Assembly: GCF_030246905.1 (NCBI RefSeq) | Contig: NZ_CP126741.1 | Location: 2,728,001 to 2,792,000, forward strand | Length of the DNA: 64,000 bases | Direction: 5' to 3' | Origin: Microbacterium sp. zg-Y818 | GTDB taxonomy: Bacteria; Actinomycetota; Actinomycetes; Actinomycetales; Microbacteriaceae | Part shown: positions 55,011 through 63,384 of the stretch, piece after piece | Layout: the number at the start of each line of letters is the position of its first letter | How positions within the stretch are numbered: position 1 is the first letter of the stretch | The notes under the pieces: generated by a model | Databases searched by the model: none | What the model was told of the DNA's origin: nothing | What the model saw: only the letters and a program-made list of their open reading frames with translations | Position numbers and translations under genes: made by a program

Positions 55011-56534
55011 TCACGCCAGGCGCACCGCGACCCACGACACCGGCGGCAGGCTCGCGGTGAGCGCATCCCCGTCGAGCGAGAGGCCGTCGAGAGGCCGCAC
55101 GCCGACCCGCTCGGGCTCTTCGAGGGTGTTGGCGGCGTACATGTCGTCCTCGTGCAGCAGGTGCGACTCGGTCACCTGCAGCTGACGGCCGAACTGCGCG
55201 GCGACGGCGGCGAGGTCCAGCCGCAGGTCGGCGGCGTCGGTCGTCGAGCGGTTCACCACGAACAGGCTCACACCCTCGTCATCGACGGTGGCCACCGCGT
55301 TGACCGCAGCCACCTCGCCGAAGCGCTCGCTCGTGAACGTGCCCGCCGTCACCGGCACCCGCACCACCCGGTCGCCGGTCAAGCGCGACGTGATCGAGAA
55401 CGGGAAGAACGTGGTCTGGCGCCAGGCGATGCCGCCGGGCTCTGTCATGATCGGGGCGATCACGTTCACCAGCTGCGCGAGGGATGCCGAGCGCACCCGG
55501 TCGGCGTGCTGCAGCAGCGTGATCATGAGGTCGCCGAAGACGACGGCATCCAGTGCGTGGTACTGATCCTCGAGCAGTCGCGGGGCCACCGGCCATCCGG
55601 GCTCGCGGGGCTTGTCGTTCTGACCGCCGTCCTCGGCGTGGAGATACCAGACGTTCCACTCGTCGAACGAGATCATGATGCGCTTGTCGCTCTTCTTCGT
55701 CGCCGCCACCGCGTCGGCGATCGAGATCACCGACTCGATGAAGCGCGCCATGTCGACACCCGAGGCGAGGAACTCCTGCGCGTTGCCGCCCATCTCCTGG
55801 TAGTACGAGTGGCACGAGATGAAGTCCACGTCGTCGAAGGTGTGCTCGAGCACGGTGCGCTCCCACGACCCGAACGTGGGCATGCCGCTGCCGGACGAGC
55901 CGCAGACGACCAGCTCGATGCCGGGGTCGACCATGCGCATGCCCTTGGCGGTGCGGGAGGCGAGCTTGCCGTAATCGTCGGCGTTGCGGTGCCCCAGCTG
56001 CCACGGGCCGTCCATCTCGTTGCCCAGGCACCACATCTTCACCGCGAAGGGCTCGTCGCGACCGTTCGCGCGACGCTGGCGCGTCCACTCGGTCTCGGCG
56101 TCGACGTTGGCGTACTCCAGCAGGTCGAGGGCCTCCTGGGTGTCGCGCGTGCCGAGGTTGACGGCGAGCATGAGGTCGCTGCCGACCTTGTCGAGCCAGT
56201 CCGAGAACTCGTGAAGTCCCACCTCGTTGGTCTCGGTGGAATGCCAGGCGAGGTCGAGGCGGCGAGGGCGCTGGTCGACCGGGCCGATGCCGTCCTCCCA
56301 CCGGTAGCCCGAGACGAAGTTGCCTCCGGGGTAGCGGATCGTCGAGACGCCGAGCTCCTTGACGAGCTCGATCACGTCGGTGCGGAAGCCGTCGGCGTCG
56401 GCGGAGGGGTGACCGGGTTCATGGATGCCGTCGTAGATGTGCCGACCGAGATGCTCGACGAAGCCGCCGAACAGGCGGCGGTCGACGTCGGAGATCGCGA
56501 AGCGGGGGTCGACGGACCCGTGGGCTGACGTCAC
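55011..56534 (-). CDS. alpha-L-arabinofuranosidase, glycoside hydrolase family 51
   Basis: 507 aa, the usual GH51 length. The acid/base is E173 in WCLGNEMDGPWQ and the nucleophile is E292 in SFDEWNVWY. FGGFVEHLGRHIYDGIHEP at the N-terminus and TIRYPGGNFVSGYRWEDG are strong family marks. It removes terminal arabinofuranosyl residues from oligosaccharides derived from arabinan or arabinoxylan. No signal peptide: it acts on imported substrates. Last gene of the five-gene transporter operon. Confidence 0.95.
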   Translation of the reverse strand: MTSAHGSVDPRFAISDVDRRLFGGFVEHLGRHIYDGIHEPGHPSADADGFRTDVIELVKELGVSTIRYPGGNFVSGYRWEDGIGPVDQRPRRLDLAWHSTETNEVGLHEFSDWLDKVGSDLMLAVNLGTRDTQEALDLLEYANVDAETEWTRQRRANGRDEPFAVKMWCLGNEMDGPWQLGHRNADDYGKLASRTAKGMRMVDPGIELVVCGSSGSGMPTFGSWERTVLEHTFDDVDFISCHSYYQEMGGNAQEFLASGVDMARFIESVISIADAVAATKKSDKRIMISFDEWNVWYLHAEDGGQNDKPREPGWPVAPRLLEDQYHALDAVVFGDLMITLLQHADRVRSASLAQLVNVIAPIMTEPGGIAWRQTTFFPFSITSRLTGDRVVRVPVTAGTFTSERFGEVAAVNAVATVDDEGVSLFVVNRSTTDAADLRLDLAAVAAQFGRQLQVTESHLLHEDDMYAANTLEEPERVGVRPLDGLSLDGDALTASLPPVSWVAVRLA

Positions 56535-56582
56535 GGTGTTCCTTCCGGTCGGGCCCGCCGGCGGCGGCGGGTCGGGGCTGCG

Positions 56583-57236
56583 TCAGGCGCGTCTGCGCCG
56601 GCGCGTGGGGATGGCGACGACCGCGAGGGCGGCGCAGCCGATGGCGGGGATGAAGAGGGGCACGAGGGCCCACGTCGAGACGACGACGAACACGGCGGTC
56701 GCGACGAGATACAGCGCGCCGGCGACGTCGACGGCGACCGCGCGGGGGACCGCGCGCACCGCGGCGAGCCAGCCGGTCTGGGGCGTCCAGGCGCCGGCCG
56801 CCGCGAGCACGGCGACCGCGACGCCCGCGAGCCCCGCCCAGCCGACGACCTCGATGACCGCGCCACCGGGGAGGAACCCCGATCGCGCCAGGTCGATATC
56901 GAGCAGCAGCACGAGGGTGGCCACGAGCGACACCGCGCCGACCGCCGAACCCGGGAGCACGGCGCGGCGGACGTCCACCCAGAAGAACTGCAGCCGCGAG
57001 TCCTCCGCCGCCACGAGACGGCGGAGGTGGCGGATGCCGGCGGCCAGCGCCGCGGGCAGGGTGACGACCGGCAGCGCGACGAGGGTCATGAGCAGGCCGA
57101 CCTGCAGCACCTCGCCGAACAGCGCGAACCGGCCGGACGCGCCGGGGAACCGCGGCGGCGGCCCCTCGGTGCGCACCGGACCGGCGCCCGAGCGCTCGGC
57201 GCGCAGTGCGGCCTTGTACTCGCGACGGCTGGTCAT
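56583..57236 (-). CDS. YesL-like (DUF624) membrane protein
   Basis: 217 aa with four or five membrane segments (about 45-70, 105-125, 130-155, 180-212). The segment VLQVGLLMTLVALPVVTLPAALAAGIRHLRRL resembles YesL/DUF624 proteins, which accompany sugar ABC transporters in Gram-positive bacteria; their role is unknown. I take the ATG at 57236 over one at 57245, because the only ribosome-binding-like AGG fits the later ATG. It lies between the permease and GH51 genes in the operon. An accessory role in transport is likely. Confidence 0.75.
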   Translation of the reverse strand: MTSRREYKAALRAERSGAGPVRTEGPPPRFPGASGRFALFGEVLQVGLLMTLVALPVVTLPAALAAGIRHLRRLVAAEDSRLQFFWVDVRRAVLPGSAVGAVSLVATLVLLLDIDLARSGFLPGGAVIEVVGWAGLAGVAVAVLAAAGAWTPQTGWLAAVRAVPRAVAVDVAGALYLVATAVFVVVSTWALVPLFIPAIGCAALAVVAIPTRRRRRA

Positions 57237-57250
57237 CGTCGGCATCCTAC

Positions 57251-58177
57251 TCAGCCCTTGAGGCCCTGCGTGGCGACGCCGTCGACGAGGAAGCGCTGGA
57301 AGACGATGAAGAACAGCAGGATCGGCAGCAGCGCGACGAACGACGCCGTCACCGTCGCGCCGTAGTCGCTCGAGGACGTCTGGTCGTTGTACAGCCGCAG
57401 CGCGATCGGGAGCGGATAGTTCTCGGGGCTCGTGAGGTACAGCAGGGGACCCAGGAAGTCGTTCCACGCCCAGATGAAGGAGAAGATCGCGCAGGTGATG
57501 AGGGCGGGCCGGATGAGCGGCAGGATGATCGACCAGAACACCCGGAAGTGGCCGGCGCCGTCGATCTTGGCCGCCTCATCCATGTCGCGCGGCATCTGCC
57601 GGATGAACTGCACCAGCAGGAAGACGAAGAACGCCTCGGTGGCCAGGAACTTCGGCAGCAGCAGGGGTACGAACGTGTCGACGAGGCCGAGATTGTTGAA
57701 CAGGATGTACTGCGGGATGATCACGACGTGGAACGGCAGCAGCAGCGTGCCGATCATCGCGGCGAAGAGCACGCCGAGCCCCTTGAACTGCAGGCGCGCG
57801 AACGCGTAGGCGGCCAGGGCCGAGGAGATCACGGTGCCGACGACCGACAGCGCGGCCAGCACGAAGGAATTCCAGAAGAACTGGCCCATCGGCACGCCGG
57901 CGATGCCCTCCATCACCTTGGCGTAGTTGTCCAGGGTCGGGCTGTTCGGGATGAGTCCCTGGTTCTGACCGAACTCCGAGTTCGGCTTGAAGGTCGAGAC
58001 GAAGAGCCACACCAGCGGGTAGAGCACGACCGCGGTGATGGTCAGCAGGGCGACGAACCAGATGATCGTCTGCCAGGTCTTGCGCTTGACGCGCCGCCGC
58101 GGAGCGGTCTTGGGGTCGGGGTCGACCTGGTTCTCGAGCTGGACGAGCGCGTTCGGGGAGGAGGAGGAGATGGTCAT
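57251..58177 (-). CDS. sugar ABC transporter permease, CUT1 family (MalG/AraQ type, locus 3)
   Basis: 308 aa with six membrane segments starting near residue 37 (TIIWFVALLTITAVVLYPLVW). The EAA loop reads DMDEAAKIDGAGHFRVFWSIILPLIRP, followed by the FSFIWAWNDFLGPLLYL segment. Its relation to the GH51 gene suggests arabino-oligosaccharides as cargo (AraQ-like). It overlaps the upstream permease gene by 4 bp. As in the other loci no ATPase gene is adjacent. Confidence 0.93.
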   Translation of the reverse strand: MTISSSSPNALVQLENQVDPDPKTAPRRRVKRKTWQTIIWFVALLTITAVVLYPLVWLFVSTFKPNSEFGQNQGLIPNSPTLDNYAKVMEGIAGVPMGQFFWNSFVLAALSVVGTVISSALAAYAFARLQFKGLGVLFAAMIGTLLLPFHVVIIPQYILFNNLGLVDTFVPLLLPKFLATEAFFVFLLVQFIRQMPRDMDEAAKIDGAGHFRVFWSIILPLIRPALITCAIFSFIWAWNDFLGPLLYLTSPENYPLPIALRLYNDQTSSSDYGATVTASFVALLPILLFFIVFQRFLVDGVATQGLKG

Positions 58178-59169
58178 CGGTTGTCTCCCGAGTAGTGCAC
58201 CCACGACTTCTGGGTGCGGAAGAGGATGAAGGCGATGATCGCGACGACGACCAGCAGCACCCACGCGATCGCCGCGGCGTATCCCATGCGACCGTCGGCG
58301 AAGCCCGTCTTGTAGAGATAGACGGTGATGAAGTTCGTCATGCCGGCGGGGCCGCCGGTGCCGTTGGAGATGATGTACGCCGACGCGAAGACCTGGAACG
58401 CGCCGATGAGTCCCAGCAGCAGGTTGAAGAAGATGACCGGCGACAGCAGCGGGATGGTCACGGCGCGGAAGCGGCGCCACGCGTTCGCGCCGTCCATCTC
58501 GGCCGCCTCGTACAGCTCCCTGGGCACCTGCTTGAGCCCGGCGAGGAAGATCACCATCGTGGCGCCGAACTGCCACACCGACAGCAGGATCATCATGGGC
58601 AGGATGAGACCGGGCTGGCCGATCCAGCCGCCCAGGTCGATGCCGAAGAGGTTCAGTCCGCTGTCGACCGGCCCGTCGGTGTTGAACATGGCGCGCCAGA
58701 CGATGGCCACCGACACCGATCCGCCGATGAGCGACGGGGCGTAGAAGGCGGAGCGGAAGAACGCAGCGCCCTTGTCACGGTAGTTGAGCAGGATGGCGAC
58801 CCCGAGAGCCGCCAAGAGCGTGATCGGCGTGCCCACGAGGACGTAGATCAAAGTGATCTGCGCCGACTGCATGAAGTTGGGGTCCGCGGTGAAGAGCCGG
58901 ACGTAGTTGTCCAGGCCGATCCACTTGGGCGGGGAGAAGATGTTGTAGCTCGTGAACGACAGGTACAGCGAGTACGCCATCGGAACGAGGGTGAGGCCGA
59001 AGAACCCGAGCAGCCACGGGATGAGGAAGGCGTATCCAGCGGCGGTTTCTTTGCGCGCACGTTGACGCTGGCCGGGCCGGGAGACGAGCTCGGGGCGCTG
59101 CTTGCGCATGAGACGCCGTTTGGACGACGAATCCTCGGTGACGATGACCCTGGTCGCAGTCGTGCTCAC
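58174..59169 (-). CDS. sugar ABC transporter permease, CUT1 family (MalF/AraP type, locus 3)
   Basis: 331 aa. GTG start with CAGGAG upstream. The long basic N-terminus (residues 17-42) precedes the first membrane segment, GYAFLIPWLLGFFGLTLVPMAYSLYLSF. The EAA loop is ELYEAAEMDGANAWRRFRAVTIPLLSP. The periplasmic loop between the early segments includes SPPKWIGLDNYVRLF, typical of AraP/LacF-type subunits. Forms the membrane channel with the partner encoded by the overlapping gene. Confidence 0.93.
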   Translation of the reverse strand: MSTTATRVIVTEDSSSKRRLMRKQRPELVSRPGQRQRARKETAAGYAFLIPWLLGFFGLTLVPMAYSLYLSFTSYNIFSPPKWIGLDNYVRLFTADPNFMQSAQITLIYVLVGTPITLLAALGVAILLNYRDKGAAFFRSAFYAPSLIGGSVSVAIVWRAMFNTDGPVDSGLNLFGIDLGGWIGQPGLILPMMILLSVWQFGATMVIFLAGLKQVPRELYEAAEMDGANAWRRFRAVTIPLLSPVIFFNLLLGLIGAFQVFASAYIISNGTGGPAGMTNFITVYLYKTGFADGRMGYAAAIAWVLLVVVAIIAFILFRTQKSWVHYSGDNR

Positions 59170-59249
59170 GGGTGCTCCTGAAGTGGTGAGGGGGTGGATG
59201 CAGCGGGGGCCCGGACGATGTGACCGTCCGGACCCCCGGCAGCCGTTGC

Positions 59250-60545
59250 TTACTGGTTGAGGACGATGTCCATCTCGCTGAAGAACTGCGCGACGGCATC
59301 CTCGACGGTCATCGTGCCGAAGTTCAGCTCGGTGCCGAGCTGGCGGAACTTCTCCTCGAGCGTGCCGTAGCCGACGATCGGAACCGGCGGGGCGTCGCCC
59401 AGTCGGTCGGCGATCGATGCCTCGTAGTCGGCGACCTGCTGGCTCAGCGGGTCGAGCTCGGCCGCTGCCAGAGCGGTCTCCGAGGCGGGCAGGCCGCGGT
59501 TGGTGCCGAAGATCTCACCCGACTGCGGCGAGTTGATGAGGAAGTTCACCAGCGTGGCCGACGCCTCGGGGTGCTCGGTCTTGGCCGAGATCGCGTGCAG
59601 CATCGAAGGCTTCAGGTACAGGTCCTGCGTGCCGTCCTTGGTGACGGGCGGCTCGATGAGGCTCAGCTCGGTGTAGCCCTCGCCCAGGTTGCCCAGGTAT
59701 CCGGCGCCGAAGTTGTCCCAGGTGAGCTCACTGGCAGCACGAGCGGTGTCGAACGGGCCGAGGGGGGTGAGCTCCTCGACGAGCTGCTGCGGGAAGGAGA
59801 TCCCGTCGCGCATCGCGGTGCCCTCTTCCCAGAACTCGGTGAGGCGCTCCTCATCGAAGCCGGGCTCGCCGTCTTCGCTGAAGAGGTGGGAGCCCTCCGA
59901 GCGCAGCTGCAGCTCGAAGTTCTGGATGCGGCCGGTGTAGTCGCCGCCGCCGTAGATCTCCCCCGCGCCGGCCGCGGTGACCTCGCCCATCCAGTCCGCG
60001 TAGTCCTCCCACGAACCACCGGCGAAGTTCTCCACGCCGACCTTCTCGAGCACGACCGGGTTGGTGAACAGGCCCCATGCGTTGGTGGAGGTGGGGATCG
60101 CGTAGGTGGTGTCGTTCACGACGCCGATGTCCAGGATGTTCTGGGGAAGCGGCTCGGTCTCGATGATCTCGCCGAGGTACGGGTCGAGGTCGAGCAGCAG
60201 GTTGTTCTCGGAGTACTGGCGCAGGTACGAGTAGTCGAACTGCATGACGTCGGGCAGGCCGCCGCCGGCGGCCTCGGTCTGGCGCTTCTCCCAGAACTCG
60301 GGGAACCCCAGGAACGTCGCCTTGACCGTGATGTTCGGGTATTCCTCGTTGAAGGCCGCGATCGCCTCGTTGTAGAGCTCGGCGCGAACGTCGTTACCCC
60401 AGAACGCCAGGTCGATGCTGACCTTCTCGTCGGGGTCGAATTCGGCCGCAGGTTCGGTTTCCCCTCCGCCGGCGCAGCCGGCGAGAGCGAGGGCCGCGCC
60501 GGTCGCGATGGCGACGGCGGTGATGGCCCGCTTTGTGCTGAACAT
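59250..60545 (-). CDS. sugar ABC transporter substrate-binding lipoprotein (locus 3)
   Basis: 431 aa. Lipoprotein signal MFSTKRAITAVAIATGAALA ending in lipobox LAGC, then an acidic mature N-terminus. Binding-protein marks: AFWGNDVRAELYNEAIAAFNEEYPNI, FPEFWEKRQTEAAGGGLPDVMQFDYSYL and ASATLVNFLINSPQSGEIFGTNRGLP. The last is typical of arabino-oligosaccharide and related CUT1 receptors. First gene of the transporter-GH51 operon, directly behind the promoter with two LacI operators. Expression should therefore follow the same LacI regulator as the Gfo/Idh operon. Confidence 0.95.
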   Translation of the reverse strand: MFSTKRAITAVAIATGAALALAGCAGGGETEPAAEFDPDEKVSIDLAFWGNDVRAELYNEAIAAFNEEYPNITVKATFLGFPEFWEKRQTEAAGGGLPDVMQFDYSYLRQYSENNLLLDLDPYLGEIIETEPLPQNILDIGVVNDTTYAIPTSTNAWGLFTNPVVLEKVGVENFAGGSWEDYADWMGEVTAAGAGEIYGGGDYTGRIQNFELQLRSEGSHLFSEDGEPGFDEERLTEFWEEGTAMRDGISFPQQLVEELTPLGPFDTARAASELTWDNFGAGYLGNLGEGYTELSLIEPPVTKDGTQDLYLKPSMLHAISAKTEHPEASATLVNFLINSPQSGEIFGTNRGLPASETALAAAELDPLSQQVADYEASIADRLGDAPPVPIVGYGTLEEKFRQLGTELNFGTMTVEDAVAQFFSEMDIVLNQ

Positions 60546-60645
60546 CCTTGTCCTTCCTGGAACGTCCGTGTCCGTGGTGCTCCGCGGGACGTTCGTTGTC
60601 CGTGTGGTTGTGCGGTGTGGGCGCCGAGCCCTGCGAGAGGGCACG

Positions 60646-60714
60646 GGAAAGCGCTTGCCGGTTACGCTACTACGGCCGGAATCGATTGGCAAGAGATCCC
60701 GGAAGACGCTTTCC
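60646..60714 (-). promoter_or_regulatory. binding-protein promoter flanked by two LacI operators
   Basis: On the minus strand a -35 TTGCCA (60687-60692), a 17-base spacer and a -10 TAGCGT (60664-60669). Operator O1, GGAAAGCGCTTGCC (60646-60659), covers the likely start of transcription. O2, GGAAGACGCTTTCC (60701-60714), lies just upstream of the -35. O2 is identical to the one at 54882-54895. Confidence 0.82.
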
Positions 60715-60948
60715 GGCTGTTGCCGGATCGTGACCCGTTACCGGTCCCAGCCCGCCCATCGTATGGGCGTGCCGCCATCGCGAGGGCGCCACGGAAAAGC
60801 ACGCGGTCATCACGGCGATTCTGCTGCGGCGACGTCGGGAGGGGCCGAGCAGCGACTGATGGAACGATTCACCCGACGCTTGACAGCGTCGCGGCCATGA
60901 GGATATCGACGAACGGCCGCCGCGGGGGTGGGCGCGACGGTAGCGGGC

Positions 60949-61011
60949 GGAGGGGGCGGAGGGGGCGGAGGGGGCGGAGGGGGCGGAGGGGGCGGAGGCG
61001 GCGGAGGCGGC
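60949..61011 (+). repeat. G-rich 9-bp tandem repeat, quadruplex-prone
   Basis: Five exact copies of GGAGGGGGC (60949-60993) followed by two variants GGAGGCGGC (60994-61011), 63 bases in all. Each unit has a run of at least four G, so the strand could form a G-quadruplex. It lies between a candidate promoter and the HNH gene, hence in its 5' leader if that promoter is used. Confidence 0.9.
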
Positions 61012-61180
61012 GGATCCACCGACCGACAGGGGCGAATTCCGAGGGCGACGGGGGACGGATCGGGCGGGCGACACCGCCGCCCTCTCCCCAGGCGGAGCGC
61101 GCCTAAAGTTATCCACAATCATCCGCTGGCCTGGGGATTGTTGCGGCGCTGATGTCGGAGGGGGTCGGCAGAATCGGGGT

Positions 61181-62590
61181 ATGAACAGCTCCCCGGTCAC
61201 CGGCTCGATCACCCCGGTCTCGATCGCCCCGGTCTCGATCGCCCCGGTCTCGATCGCCCCGGTCTCGATCAGCACCGTTGCGATCGGCATTGCCTCGCAC
61301 GGCGCGGTGATCACCGGCGTGGAGCACACGCGCCAGGCGATCGCGGCACTGCAGGCGGAAGAGCTGCAGTGGCTGGCCCGGGCCGAGGCGATCGCCGCCG
61401 AGGAGACCGCGCGGGTGCCGTCGAGTGAAGGGCGGGAACGCGAGATGCCGCGGCGGGCGATGGCGGCCGAGCTCGCGGCGGTGCTGCGGCGATCGGACCG
61501 GGGCATGCAGGAGCGGATGCGGGACGCCGCGGTGCTCGTGGACGGGTTCCCCGCGACGCTGGCCGCGCTGGAATCGGGCCGCATCGACGTCGCCCATGTG
61601 CGGGTGATCCAGGATGCCGGGGCGCGCATCACCGACCCCGACGCCCGAGCCCGGTTCGAGCAGGCCGCGCTGGTCGTCGCGGAGCGGGAGACCCCCGGCC
61701 GGGCGAAGCCCATCATCCTGATGCTCGCCCAGAAGCTCGACCCGGTGCCGCTGGAAGAACGGCACGCCGAAGCCGCGGCCGGGCGGCGGGTATGGGTGCG
61801 GGACCTCGACGACGGCATGGCGGAGCTCGCCGCGGTGCTTCCCGCACCCCTGGCATACGCGATCCGGGAACGGCTCACCGCGCATGCGCGGGAGATCCTT
61901 GCGGCGGCCAAGGCCGCGCAAGCGGATGTCAACGGGACGGAGACTGCGGGCGTTGACGTCCTCGCAACCGACAGGCGCACCACCGACCAGGTCCGCGCCG
62001 ACGTGCTCGCCGACCTTCTCCTCACCGGGCACGCCACCGCGCCGGTGACCGCCGGGAGCATCCCCGAAACCACGGCGATCACCGCGCACGTGCAGATCAC
62101 CATCCCCGCCGCCACCCTCACCGGCGATAGCACCGAACCCGCCGAACTCATCGGATCCGGGCCCATCGACCCCGACACCGCCCGGCACCTCGCCGCCACT
62201 GCCGAGGTCTGGGAGCGACTGTTCACCTCCCCCACGACCGGGGCGGTGCTGCAGGTGGACAGCTACCGGCCCAGCGCCCAGATGCGCCGGCTCCTCGACG
62301 CCCGCGACGAGCACTGCCGGTTCCCCGGCTGTCGAAGGCCCGCCAGACTCTGCGACGGGGACCACACCATCGACGCCGCCCTCGGCGGACCGACCCGTGT
62401 CACGAATCTCGCGAACCTCTGCCCCGGCCGACATCACCCCGTCAAACACGGCACCGCGTGGAGCGTGGTGCAGAAACCCGACGGCATCCTCGAGTGGACG
62501 AGTCCGACAGGGCGGGTCTATGTCGACATCCCGAGGCGGGTGCTGGAGTTCATGGCCCTCGCCGCGGCGGAAGAGCCCGCGCCGTTCTAG
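61181..62590 (+). CDS. DUF222 / HNH endonuclease-like protein (13E12 repeat family)
   Basis: 469 aa. A DUF222 region in the centre (about 40-330: VDGFPATLAALESGRIDVAHVRVIQDAGARI and VLPAPLAYAIRERLTAHA) is followed by a C-terminal HNH-type domain. In that domain, DEHCRFPGCRRPARLCDGDHT and NLANLCPGRHHPVKHG carry Cys and His metal or catalytic residues. Such proteins occur in several near-identical copies per genome in this family and are regarded as possibly mobile or homing-like elements. The N-terminus has four PVSIA units encoded by a 15-bp tandem repeat. No terminal inverted repeats were seen around it. Confidence 0.88.
   Translation: MNSSPVTGSITPVSIAPVSIAPVSIAPVSISTVAIGIASHGAVITGVEHTRQAIAALQAEELQWLARAEAIAAEETARVPSSEGREREMPRRAMAAELAAVLRRSDRGMQERMRDAAVLVDGFPATLAALESGRIDVAHVRVIQDAGARITDPDARARFEQAALVVAERETPGRAKPIILMLAQKLDPVPLEERHAEAAAGRRVWVRDLDDGMAELAAVLPAPLAYAIRERLTAHAREILAAAKAAQADVNGTETAGVDVLATDRRTTDQVRADVLADLLLTGHATAPVTAGSIPETTAITAHVQITIPAATLTGDSTEPAELIGSGPIDPDTARHLAATAEVWERLFTSPTTGAVLQVDSYRPSAQMRRLLDARDEHCRFPGCRRPARLCDGDHTIDAALGGPTRVTNLANLCPGRHHPVKHGTAWSVVQKPDGILEWTSPTGRVYVDIPRRVLEFMALAAAEEPAPF
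61214..61273 (+). repeat. 15-bp tandem repeat at the start of the HNH gene
   Basis: CCGGTCTCGATCGCC occurs at 61214, 61229 and 61244, with a fourth copy (61259-61273) having one substitution and ending CAGC. It encodes PVSIA units in frame, so copy-number change by replication slippage would keep the frame. Confidence 0.9.
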
Positions 62591-62597
62591 GTTCGGT

Positions 62598-63296
62598 TCA
62601 CTCGCCCCGGCCGTGCACCGGTCTGGCGTTCGCCGGAGGTTCTCCGACCTCGTCGACGGTGTGGCCGGCGCAGGCCGTCCGGGTCACGCTGGCCCGCTCG
62701 ATGCGCGACACAGTGAACCAGCGCATCGCCTCGCGCAGTCGGCACCACGCGACGAGGTACCACTGGCCGTTCGTGGAGGCGAAGAGCACGGGTTCGACGT
62801 CGCGGGTGGTCGTCGTCCCATCTCTAGCCGTATAGCGAAGACGAACGACGCGCTGCTCGGCCATCGCCTCCTCCAGCGCCGACCTGACGACGCGCGAAGA
62901 AGGGGAAACCGCGTTCACCCAGACGCGGCCGGCCAGCTCGTCGGCTCGTGCTCGCGTTCGGGGATCGAGGACGTCCAGGATCTTCTGGACCCCGACTCTC
63001 GCCAGGTCGGCGTACGGGGCATCGGGCGCGGCGGACACGGCCGCCATGAGCGCCACGGCCTGCGTCGGCGAGAGGGTGACGGGTGACAGCGAGGCTCCCA
63101 CCACCATGCCGTAGCCGCCGCCGGGACCGGGGCGCGACCAGATCGGAGACCCGCTGCTCTCGAGCGCGTCGAGGTCTCTCTTGATCGTCCGCACGGATAC
63201 GCCGAACTCCCTCGCCAGCCGTTCGGCAGAGCAGCCCCGCGATCCGTTGCGACGCAGCATCTCCGACAGTGCATGGAGCCGCTCGGTTCGCTTCAT
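62598..63296 (-). CDS. WYL-domain (YafY-type) transcriptional regulator
   Basis: 232 aa. N-terminal HTH (MKRTERLHALSEMLRRNG, then CSAERLAREFGVSVRTIKRDLDAL) and a WYL domain near NGQWYLVAWCRLREAMRWFTVSRI. WYL domains bind nucleic acid or small ligands. The wing motif GGGYGMVVG fits the winged helix. The ATG at 63296 is used; an upstream start would extend into the promoter of the divergent hydrolase gene. It probably regulates that gene through repeats between them. Confidence 0.88.
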   Translation of the reverse strand: MKRTERLHALSEMLRRNGSRGCSAERLAREFGVSVRTIKRDLDALESSGSPIWSRPGPGGGYGMVVGASLSPVTLSPTQAVALMAAVSAAPDAPYADLARVGVQKILDVLDPRTRARADELAGRVWVNAVSPSSRVVRSALEEAMAEQRVVRLRYTARDGTTTTRDVEPVLFASTNGQWYLVAWCRLREAMRWFTVSRIERASVTRTACAGHTVDEVGEPPANARPVHGRGE

Positions 63297-63333
63297 CGCT
63301 GCACCCGTGGCGACGTCATGGACCGAGAATTCA

Positions 63334-63352
63334 TGACATAAACAGTGACATA
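63334..63352. promoter_or_regulatory. TGACATA direct repeats between the WYL regulator and the hydrolase
   Basis: TGACATA at 63334-63340 and 63346-63352, with a 12-base period, in an AT-rich patch. They lie between the divergent starts at 63296 and 63385 and are a candidate binding site for the WYL regulator. Confidence 0.4.
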
Positions 63353-63384
63353 CACCTGTCCGCAGCGCGTGCGAAAGTCGAGAC

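Larger units (their letters stand above)
60546..61180. other. 635-bp intergenic region
   Basis: Divergent region between the binding-protein gene and the HNH gene. It holds the LacI-controlled promoter, a candidate rightward promoter (TTGACA at 60880-60885, TATCGA at 60904-60909) and the G-rich tandem repeat listed separately. I see no protein gene in it. Confidence 0.6.

Noticed and set aside
60949..61011. CRISPR array
   Set aside because: The units are contiguous 9-bp repeats with no spacers and no cas genes nearby.
60810..61118. Minus-strand frame with a long polyproline run
   Set aside because: It is the translation of the G-rich repeat; no start signal or homology.
61181..62590. Complete insertion sequence
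   Set aside because: The DUF222/HNH protein may be mobile, but I found no inverted repeats, target duplication or transposase domain.
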